From positions 5,580,001 to 5,644,000 of the forward strand of contig NZ_CP109027.1 in the NCBI RefSeq assembly GCF_036226885.1: a stretch of DNA of 64,000 bases. The letters run 5' to 3'. The position numbers and the translations under genes are program-made. The stretch is from Streptomyces sp. NBC_00663 (lineage in GTDB: Bacteria; Actinomycetota; Actinomycetes; Streptomycetales; Streptomycetaceae). The notes below the pieces were generated by a model. The model was not told where the DNA came from. It did no database searches and saw nothing but the letters and a program-made list of their open reading frames with translations. Below are positions 55,868 through 64,000 of this stretch, piece after piece. The stretch's first letter is position 1. Every line of letters begins with the position of its first letter.

Positions 55868-56230
55868 ATGATCACCGCCGTCGACCACATCCAGCTCGCC
55901 GCCCCGCCCGGCTCCGAGGACCGGCTGCGCGCCTACTACGCCGGCGTCCTCGGCATGACCGAGATCCCCAAACCGACCGCGCTCGCGGCCCGCGGCGGCT
56001 GCTGGTTCCAGGCCGGGATCGTCCAGCTCCACCTCGGTGTCGAGGCCGCCTTCCGGCCCGCGATCAAAGCCCACCCGGGGCTGCGCGTCACCGACATCGA
56101 CATGTACGCCGCCCGCCTGGAGGCCCGCGGCGCCACCGTCACCTGGGACACCGACCTGCCAGGACACCGCCGCTTCTACTCGTACGACCCCGTCGGCAAC
56201 CGCCTGGAGTTTTTGGAGCCGGGCGTTTGA
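55868..56230 (+). CDS. VOC (glyoxalase/dioxygenase) family protein
   Basis: A 120-residue single-domain VOC protein with two beta-alpha-beta-beta-beta modules: ITAVDHIQLAAPPGSEDRLR, then YYAGVLGMTEIPKP, and later VTDIDMYAARLEARGATVTW and HRRFYSYDPVGNRLEFLEPG. The metal-site positions carry His in VDHIQLA, His in VQLHLGV and Glu in LEFLEP, so a metal may be bound. The ATG lies 2 nt after the tam stop and is probably coupled. Function in the tam unit is unknown. Confidence 0.86.
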   Translation: MITAVDHIQLAAPPGSEDRLRAYYAGVLGMTEIPKPTALAARGGCWFQAGIVQLHLGVEAAFRPAIKAHPGLRVTDIDMYAARLEARGATVTWDTDLPGHRRFYSYDPVGNRLEFLEPGV

Positions 56231-56288
56231 GCTGCCGGGCCACGGTTCACCCGGCAGCCGGGAACCAACGCAGTCGGGAGTGAGTGAC

Positions 56289-56462
56289 GTGGCGAAGGAC
56301 CAGAAGGCCAAGGCCAAGAAGGAACAGGCCAAGGGCAAGGCCAAGGAGGCCATGGGCCGCGCGGTCGGCAATGAGCAGATGACCACCAAGGGACGCGCCG
56401 AACAGATGAAGGGCGACGCACGCCAGGCGAAGGAGAAGGAGAAGGACATCTTCAAGCACTGA
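56289..56462 (+). CDS. CsbD-like small stress protein
   Basis: A 57-residue charged helical protein, AKDQKAKAKKEQAKGKAKEA then MGRAVGNEQMTTKGRAEQMK, which contains the CsbD core (K-G-K-x-K-E-x-x-G-x-x-x-G-N-x-x-x-x-x-K-G). CsbD genes are stress-induced in many bacteria; no biochemical role is known. The GTG at 56289 has GGGAG 8 nt upstream; an in-frame GTG at 56280 lies within that site. The last 16 bp of the gene, including the stop, are repeated twice more downstream. Confidence 0.85.
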   Translation: MAKDQKAKAKKEQAKGKAKEAMGRAVGNEQMTTKGRAEQMKGDARQAKEKEKDIFKH

Positions 56463-56492
56463 CGTCTTCAAGCACTGACGTCTTCAAGCACT
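56445..56492 (+). repeat. 16-bp tandem repeat at the end of the CsbD-like gene
   Basis: GACATCTTCAAGCACT is followed by two copies of GACGTCTTCAAGCACT. The first copy encodes the last codons, and each junction recreates a TGA. Confidence 0.9.
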
Positions 56493-56542
56493 GAGGAAAA
56501 GGGCGCCTGCGAGCCCTGAGGACGGGGTCGGCACCACCGGGC

Positions 56543-57220
56543 TCAGCTCTTGCGGCGCCCTATCAGGTGCGGCTTCGCCTCCAGGCCGTCCAGGCCGTGC
56601 CAGGCCAGGTTCACCAGGTGCGCCGCGACCTCCGCCTTCTTCGGACGGCGGACGTCCAGCCACCACTGGCCGGTCAGCGCGACCATGCCGACCAGCGCCT
56701 GCGCGTACAGCGGGGCCAGCTTGGGGTCGAAGCCGCGGCTCTTGAACTCGCGGCCCAGGATGTCCTCCACCTGGGTCGCGATGTCCGAGATCAGCGAGGC
56801 GAAGGAACCCGTCGACTGCGGGATGGGCGAGTCACGGACCAGGATGCGGAAGCCGTCCGTGTACTCCTCGATGAAGTCCAGGAGCGCGAACGCCGCCTGT
56901 TCGAGCAGCTCGCGAGGGTGACCCGCGGTCAGCGAACTCGTCACCATGTCGAGCAGCCGCCGCATCTCGCGGTCCACCACCACCGCGTACAGCCCCTCCT
57001 TGCCGCCGAAGTGCTCGTACACCACCGGCTTGGACACCCCGGCCTTCGCCGCGATCTCCTCCACCGACGTGGCATCGAAGCCCTTGGCGGCGAAGAGGGC
57101 ACGACCGATCTCCAGCAGCTGTTCCCGGCGCTGGGCACCCGTCATCCGGGTGCGACGCGCGCGCCGGGGCTTCTCATTGCTCTCGGTGCTGCTCGAGTCG
57201 GTCGCCACGCCGTCAATCAT
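56543..57220 (-). CDS. TetR family regulator, coupled to the desaturase
   Basis: A 225-residue TetR protein with HTH ALFAAKGFDATSVEEIAAKA, then GVSKPVVYEHFGGKEGLYAV. The ligand domain has the long helices AAFALLDFIEEYTDGFRILV and KLAPLYAQALVGMVALTGQW. Its start overlaps the stop of the desaturase gene (ATGA), so the two form an operon. Regulators in this position, such as DesT-like proteins, usually sense acyl-CoA and repress the desaturase. Twin palindromes over the desaturase promoter are the likely binding site. Confidence 0.9.
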   Translation of the reverse strand: MIDGVATDSSSTESNEKPRRARRTRMTGAQRREQLLEIGRALFAAKGFDATSVEEIAAKAGVSKPVVYEHFGGKEGLYAVVVDREMRRLLDMVTSSLTAGHPRELLEQAAFALLDFIEEYTDGFRILVRDSPIPQSTGSFASLISDIATQVEDILGREFKSRGFDPKLAPLYAQALVGMVALTGQWWLDVRRPKKAEVAAHLVNLAWHGLDGLEAKPHLIGRRKS

Positions 57221-58227
57221 GCCGCCTCGACGCTGTCCTTCCGGCGCCGGGAGCCGTCTTCACCGCTGATGCGGCGCGAATCGATACGCGAGCGTGACGG
57301 CCAGCGCACGTCGTACGCCCAGCCCGCCATCTCGAACCAGCGGATCAGCCGCGCCGAGGAGTCCACCTGGCCGCGCATCACACCGTGCCGCGCCGACGTC
57401 GGGTCGGCGTGGTGCAGGTTGTGCCAGGACTCACCGCACGACAGCACCGCCAGCCACCACACGTTGCCCGAACGGTCCCGCGACTTGAACGGCCGCTTGC
57501 CCACCGCGTGACAGATCGAGTTGATCGACCAGGTGACGTGGTGCAGCAGACAGACCCGGACCAGGGAGCCCCAGAAGAAGCCGGTGAACGCGCCCCACCA
57601 GGACATCGTCACCAGACCGCCGATCACGGCCGGCAGCGCCAGGGAGAGCATCGTCCAGTAGATGAAGTGCCGGGAGATCGAACGGATCGCCGGGTCCTTG
57701 ATCAGATCCGGCGCGTACTTCTCCTGCGGCGTCTGCTCCTCGTCGAACATCCAGCCGATGTGCGCCCACCACAGGCCCTTCATCAGCGCCGGAACCGTCT
57801 CCCCGAACCGCCACGGAGAGTGCGGGTCACCCTCCGCGTCGGAGAACTTGTGATGCTTGCGGTGGTCGGCCACCCACCGCACCAGCGGGCCCTCGACCGC
57901 CATCGACCCCGCGATCGCCAGCGCGATCCGCAAAGGACGCTTGGCCTTGAACGAACCGTGCGTGAAGTAGCGGTGGAAACCGATCGTGATGCCGTGGCAG
58001 CCGAGGTAGTAGAAGAAGACCATCAGGCCGAGGTCCAGCCAGCTCACCCCCCATCCCCACGCCAGCGGCACCGCCGCCAGCAGCGCGAGGAACGGAACGA
58101 TGATGAAGAGCAGCAGCGTGATCTGTTCGATCCCGCGCTTCTGCTCCCCGCCGAGTGTGGCGGAGGGCACGGATGAGCCGTCGTTCGCCTTCGGGGCGTC
58201 TTCGATCACATCGGACCTTGTGGTCAT
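57217..58227 (-). CDS. Acyl-CoA desaturase (delta-9 type)
   Basis: A 336-residue membrane di-iron desaturase. The three histidine boxes are GFHRYFTHGSF, ADHRKHHKFSD and WHNLHHADPTSARHG, and four helices flank them (LLLFIIVPFLALLAAVPLAW and others). It introduces a cis double bond into fatty acyl chains, which adjusts membrane fluidity. The electron donor is not encoded nearby. The start at 58227 follows a GGGGACGCCCC sequence. It leads an operon with the TetR gene and is divergent from ppc, with 302 nt between. Confidence 0.93.
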   Translation of the reverse strand: MTTRSDVIEDAPKANDGSSVPSATLGGEQKRGIEQITLLLFIIVPFLALLAAVPLAWGWGVSWLDLGLMVFFYYLGCHGITIGFHRYFTHGSFKAKRPLRIALAIAGSMAVEGPLVRWVADHRKHHKFSDAEGDPHSPWRFGETVPALMKGLWWAHIGWMFDEEQTPQEKYAPDLIKDPAIRSISRHFIYWTMLSLALPAVIGGLVTMSWWGAFTGFFWGSLVRVCLLHHVTWSINSICHAVGKRPFKSRDRSGNVWWLAVLSCGESWHNLHHADPTSARHGVMRGQVDSSARLIRWFEMAGWAYDVRWPSRSRIDSRRISGEDGSRRRKDSVEAA

Positions 58228-58306
58228 GGGGCGTCCCCTGTGGGGTTCGAGGGTTGGAGAAGAATCGTGGTACCGGTAACCGCGCGGGAGTCGAGCGGGA
58301 CGTCCC

Positions 58307-58335
58307 TACGGTTCCGTAACCTACGGCGACGTAAG
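58307..58335 (-). promoter_or_regulatory. Tandem palindromes over the desaturase promoter
   Basis: TACGGTTCCGTA (58307-58318) and TACGGCGACGTA (58322-58333) are palindromes in two 15-bp direct repeats. On the minus strand TAGGTT (58323 to 58318), the candidate -10, lies between them. The layout fits repression by the coupled TetR protein. Confidence 0.6.
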
Positions 58336-58394
58336 TATGGCAGCGCGTCGCCCGACGGCAAGAGCCCGAGAGTCTGCGCGTCCCGACCGCCACC

Positions 58395-58400
58395 TATCCT
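58395..58400 (+). promoter_or_regulatory. Candidate -10 of ppc
   Basis: TATCCT lies about 130 nt before the ppc start. The leader contains a long-range stem, CCCGGATG (58438) with CATCCGGG (58480). The 302-nt gap between the desaturase and ppc otherwise shows only the palindromes listed above. Confidence 0.4.
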
Positions 58401-58529
58401 GGAGTCGTTCGGACAGCGCGGTCCGCTCTCATTTCTTCCCGGATGACCGGCCCGTATGCGGCAGCCGCCGTGCGACCGACATCCGGGTTCCCTCCCGGAC
58501 GAGCTTCAACACTGCAAGGAGCCGCACCT

Positions 58530-61271
<2,742 letters not shown>

Positions 61272-61285
61272 CACCCCCGCACGAC

Positions 61286-61326
61286 ACGACGGTGCCCCCG
61301 AGGTCCGACCTCGGGGGCACCGTCGT
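61286..61326 (+). terminator. Very strong terminator after ppc
   Basis: A perfect 19-bp stem from ACGACGGTGCCCCCGAGGT (61286) to its complement (61308-61326), with a CCG loop. It lies 38 nt before the convergent sortase-substrate gene and may serve both. Confidence 0.9.
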
Positions 61327-61350
61327 ACTCCGTGCTGACGCCTCGCTTGC

Positions 61351-61374
61351 GCCTATGCCTATGCCTATGCCTTA
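61351..61374 (-). repeat. Hexamer repeat at the stop codon of the sortase substrate
   Basis: On the plus strand GCCTAT occurs three times in tandem, followed by GCCTTA. Read on the minus strand each GCATAG-like unit offers a TAG in the same frame as the real stop. Confidence 0.75.
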
Positions 61375-62036
61375 CGGCGGCGGAACACCAGGTAGCCGCC
61401 AGCGGCCACCAGCGCGGCGGCAGCGCCGCTCAGCAGGCCCACCGGGGCACCGTTGCCGGTCTCCGCGAGGTCACCGCCCTCGCTGTCGCCGCTGCCGCCG
61501 CCCTGGGCGGACGGGGAGGAAGAGGGCTCCGCGGACTCACCGGCGGGCGCCGACTCGGACGCGGAAGCCGACGGAGAGGCGGACGCGGACGACGACGGCG
61601 TCTCACCGGGCTTGCCGCCGTCGTCGCTGTCCTCGCAGTCGGTCCAGAAGACCTTGTGCTTCGCGGCGCCCTTCTCGCCCTCGAAGTTCCAGAACAGCTT
61701 GTAGTGGCCGTCGGGCAGCGACAGGTCCTCGGTCCGGCCGTGACCCTCGGCGTCGAGGGTGATCTCACCGGACTTGACCGTCTCACCCTTGACGTCGGCC
61801 GTCGGGGCCCAGGCCTCGATGTGCCAGTCGACCTCCTGGACGGAGTCGAAACCGAACGCGTCCAGGTAGAAGGTGCACACGTGCGGCTCGTTGCGGTGAA
61901 GCTCCTCGCCGGTCGTGGCGTCATGGATCTTCACCGTGCCGTTGTCACCGGGAGCGGTGGCATAGGCGGAAGGGGCCGCGAGCAGGGCGGCCAGGGCGAC
62001 GGCGGACAAAGCGCCGGCGCGGCTGAGGGTACGCAT
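61365..62036 (-). CDS. LAxTG sortase-anchored surface protein
   Basis: A 223-residue secreted protein. The signal peptide is MRTLSRAGALSAVALAALLA with cleavage after SAYA. The mature domain (residues 27-135) is beta-rich with two cysteines (HVCTFYLDAFGF; FWTDCEDSD) likely in a disulfide. A Ser/Ala/Pro/Glu linker follows. The C-terminus has LAETG, a hydrophobic helix (LLSGAAAALVAAGGYLVF) and RRRKA, the sorting signal for class E sortases that anchor proteins to the wall in actinomycetes. The function of the domain is unknown. No clear ribosome-binding site precedes the ATG. Confidence 0.9.
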   Translation of the reverse strand: MRTLSRAGALSAVALAALLAAPSAYATAPGDNGTVKIHDATTGEELHRNEPHVCTFYLDAFGFDSVQEVDWHIEAWAPTADVKGETVKSGEITLDAEGHGRTEDLSLPDGHYKLFWNFEGEKGAAKHKVFWTDCEDSDDGGKPGETPSSSASASPSASASESAPAGESAEPSSSPSAQGGGSGDSEGGDLAETGNGAPVGLLSGAAAALVAAGGYLVFRRRKA

Positions 62037-62170
62037 GGGCAGTCCATCTTCGAGACGTGACAGGGAAGATGTGGAGGGGGCGGCTCAGCATCCAGCCACG
62101 ACTGACCCAAGGTCAATCACGAACAGACAACACTCACGTCCTCCACAGCTGTGGAGAACCCCGAAAGCCG

Positions 62171-62686
62171 TCAGATGGTCACGAAAGCGGCGGTGAGCAG
62201 CGCGATTCCCGCCCCCGCCATCACCCACGCGCCCCGCGTGCGCCCCAACCCGCCCGCCACCACGACCGACGCCAGCAGCAGCGCACCACCGAGCGGAACC
62301 CAGGCATAGAGAATCCCCGCCGGACCGGACCGTACGACGTCATCACTGCTGGGCTTCACGACCACCGTGTACGTCTCGCCCTTGCGCACGGCGACCGTCC
62401 TCTCGATGACGACCACCGCACGCGCCTTGGACCCCTCGGAGATCGGCGTGTACGGCCCGGAGCAGGTGTCCTCCCCGCACCGCGTCACCTCGATCGTGCC
62501 GCTCTCCCGGCCCTTCGTCAGCATCACGTGCTGCGCGGTGCCCCACGACGCCCACACCCCGGCGATCAGGATCAGCGCCGCGACCGCGCCCATCGCCGCG
62601 AGCCGCCCGAAACGGAGGGCGGCGACCGAGGCCTGGCGGGAGGCCTGACGGGACTTTGCGGCGGTGGCAGGCATGGCGGGGATCAT
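62171..62686 (-). CDS. Membrane protein of unknown function
   Basis: A 171-residue protein with a basic N-terminus, one helix (LAAMGAVAALILIAGVWASW), an external stretch with two cysteines (TRCGEDTCSGPYTP) likely in a disulfide, and two C-terminal helices (VPLGGALLLASVVVAGGLG and WVMAGAGIALLTAAFVTI). ATG codons at 62686 and 62674 are possible starts. It stands between the sortase substrate and pth on the same strand, with gaps of 134 and 63 nt that show nothing notable. No family is recognised. Confidence 0.78.
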   Translation of the reverse strand: MIPAMPATAAKSRQASRQASVAALRFGRLAAMGAVAALILIAGVWASWGTAQHVMLTKGRESGTIEVTRCGEDTCSGPYTPISEGSKARAVVVIERTVAVRKGETYTVVVKPSSDDVVRSGPAGILYAWVPLGGALLLASVVVAGGLGRTRGAWVMAGAGIALLTAAFVTI

Positions 62687-62749
62687 TGGCCATGGCCGGA
62701 CAGCCCGTCAACTTCGGCTGGCCCGGCGCCGCCTCCGCGCCCGGACAAG

Positions 62750-63352
62750 TCAGGAGTTGTACGTGCTTTGCGCCCGCTCCAACCCCTCGATCACCAGACT
62801 CTCCACGGCATCCGCCGCCCGGTCCACGAAGTAGCCGAGCTCCTTGCGCTCGGCCGAGGAGAAGTCCTTCAGCACGAAGTCCGCGACCTGCATCCGACCC
62901 GGAGGCCGCCCGATCCCGAACCGCACCCGGTGATACTCGGCGCCGAACGCCTTCGTCATCGACTTCAGCCCGTTGTGCCCGTTGTCCCCGCCGCCCAGCT
63001 TCAGCCGCAGGACGCCGTAGTCGATGTCCAGCTCGTCATGGACCGCCACGATGTTCGCGACGGGCACCTTGTAGAAGTCCTTCAGCGCGTTCACCGGCCC
63101 ACCGGACAGATTCATGAACGACATCGGCTTGGCGAGGATCACCCGGAGGTTGAACGGCCCCGGCGGCCCGATCCGCCCCTCCACGACCTGAGCCTGCGCC
63201 TTCCCGGCCCGCTTGAACCTCCCCCCGATCCGCTCGGCCAGCAGATCGGCCACCATGAAACCGACATTGTGGCGGTTGGCCGCGTACTCCGGCCCGGGAT
63301 TGCCGAGGCCGACGATCAGCCAGGGGTCGTTGGCGGGGGTCGTCACGTCCAT
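62750..63352 (-). CDS. pth: Peptidyl-tRNA hydrolase
   Basis: A 200-residue enzyme that releases tRNA from peptidyl-tRNA dropped by ribosomes. Key parts are WLIVGLGNPGPEYAANRHNV with the catalytic His, LAKPMSFMNLSGGPVNAL, VHDELDIDYG with the catalytic Asp and LGGGDNGHNGLKSM. The ATG at 63352 has GAGGAG directly upstream and yields the normal length; an in-frame GTG at 63379 is possible. It lies downstream of the L25 gene on the same strand, the usual order in actinobacteria. Confidence 0.95.
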   Translation of the reverse strand: MDVTTPANDPWLIVGLGNPGPEYAANRHNVGFMVADLLAERIGGRFKRAGKAQAQVVEGRIGPPGPFNLRVILAKPMSFMNLSGGPVNALKDFYKVPVANIVAVHDELDIDYGVLRLKLGGGDNGHNGLKSMTKAFGAEYHRVRFGIGRPPGRMQVADFVLKDFSSAERKELGYFVDRAADAVESLVIEGLERAQSTYNS

Positions 63353-63447
63353 GTCTCCTCGATACGCGCCAGCCGCCACTCCCGTACGGAAGCAGCGGCT
63401 GACGAATTCTCGCAGAGCTCCCGCAGAGCTCCTGCCGAGCCTCAGGC

Positions 63448-64000
63448 TCAGGCCTCGGCGGCCTCGTCGCCCTCGGCCTCGCCCTCGGCGGCCTCCTCGG
63501 CCTGCGCGGCCAGGACCTGGAGAACGACAGCGTCGCCGTCGACGGCCAGGGTGGTGCCCTTGGGGAGCGTGATGTCCTTGGCGAGGATGGAGGCACCGGC
63601 CTCCAGGCCCTCCACGGAGACCGTGACGGACTCGGGGATGTGCGTGGCCTCGGCCTCGACCGGAAGCGCGTTCAGCACGTGCTCCAGCAGGTTGCCACCG
63701 GCGGCCAGCTCGCCCTCGGTGTGAACCGGGATCTCGACCGTGACGGTCTCGCCGCGCTTGACCAGCTGAAGGTCGACGTGCTCCAGGAAGCCCTTGATCG
63801 GGTCACGCTGGACCGACTTCGGGATCGCCAGCTCGTTGCTCTTGCCGTCGATGTCCACGGAGAGCAGGACGTTCGGGGTACGCAGGGCGAGCAGCAGCTC
63901 GTGGCCCGGAAGCGTCAGGTGCAGCGGGTCCGAACCGTGGCCGTACAGCACACCGGGAACCTTGGCGTCACGACGGATGCGGCGGGCAGCGCCCTTGCCG
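63448..64000 (-). CDS. rplY: 50S ribosomal protein L25/general stress protein Ctc, 5' end outside the window
   Basis: The visible 184 residues start GKGAARRIRRDAKVPGVLYG, the RNA-binding L25 core, so the N-terminus lies beyond the window edge. The core continues through VLLSVDIDGKSNELAIPKSV and VQRDPIKGFLEHVDLQLV. The C-terminal TL5/Ctc domain includes VTVEIPVHTEGELAAGG and ASILAKDITLPKGTTLAVDG, and the end is acidic (AEEAAEGEAEGDEAAEA). L25 binds 5S rRNA. The gap to pth (95 nt) contains short GCAGAGCTC repeats but no clear terminator. Confidence 0.94.
   Translation of the reverse strand, partial: GKGAARRIRRDAKVPGVLYGHGSDPLHLTLPGHELLLALRTPNVLLSVDIDGKSNELAIPKSVQRDPIKGFLEHVDLQLVKRGETVTVEIPVHTEGELAAGGNLLEHVLNALPVEAEATHIPESVTVSVEGLEAGASILAKDITLPKGTTLAVDGDAVVLQVLAAQAEEAAEGEAEGDEAAEA

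Overview
The window is about 72% G+C by eye, with codon third positions almost always G or C, GTG starts, translationally coupled genes and long spurious antisense frames. It carries actinomycete and Streptomyces hallmark families: an SsgA-like sporulation protein, an RpfB-type resuscitation factor, a CvnA-type sensor kinase, an OhrR/Ohr pair, an actinobacterial protein O-mannosyltransferase, a CbiMQO metal importer and galTEK. This is chromosomal core DNA of a Streptomyces. The order rplY-pth-ppc-tam/tamR-galK/E/T-ispE-ksgA-rpfB-tatD-rsmI-pmt-two PBPs-ssgE-cbiMQO matches, from memory, the SCO3123 to SCO3160 region of S. coelicolor. No phage, insertion sequence, CRISPR array, rRNA or tRNA gene was seen.

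Layout. 1-5.4 kb: a truncated GNAT acetyltransferase, exonuclease III, a MerR regulator, and a coupled Baeyer-Villiger monooxygenase / alpha-beta hydrolase / SDR trio. 5.4-16.1 kb: a small charged protein, a tricorn protease, a TetR-MMPL pair with paired palindromic operators, isochorismatase-like, YbaK-like and EamA genes, a membrane-anchored TIR protein and a DUF1876 protein. 16.1-21.2 kb (mostly minus strand): a class C beta-lactamase-fold hydrolase, the Ohr/OhrR pair, and the CbiM-Q-O transporter behind a Nur-box-like site. 21.2-27 kb: ssgE, two tandem penicillin-binding proteins and pmt. 26.9-33.9 kb: rsmI, a zinc-ribbon protein, tatD, rpfB, a 66-bp tandem repeat, ksgA, ispE and an MHYT membrane protein.

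34-44.4 kb: an orphan CvnA-like kinase, a Tat-exported PGRP amidase, an ABC-F ATPase, two tandem beta-propeller membrane proteins, and a degenerate LuxR response regulator coupled to an unknown gene. 44.5-49.8 kb: a small membrane protein and a sodium/solute symporter divergent from galT-galE-galK (galactose uptake and Leloir pathway). 49.9-53 kb: a four-gene coupled operon starting with two WXG-motif proteins. 53-58.2 kb: a GNAT protein, a second LuxR regulator, the tamR/tam divergent pair, a VOC protein, a CsbD-like protein, and a fatty-acid desaturase with its TetR regulator. 58.5-64 kb: PEP carboxylase, a LAxTG sortase substrate, a membrane protein, pth and the partial gene for ribosomal protein L25.

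Themes. Many genes have a TANNNT hexamer 6 or 7 nt before the start codon and no ribosome-binding site, so the window is rich in predicted leaderless transcripts. Several regulators have clear palindromes at their own or neighbouring promoters. Strong hairpin terminators close many transcription units. The most unusual items are the WXG operon, the 66-bp G-rich tandem repeat that reads in frame into ksgA, the TIR membrane protein, and the response regulator lacking its phosphoacceptor aspartate.
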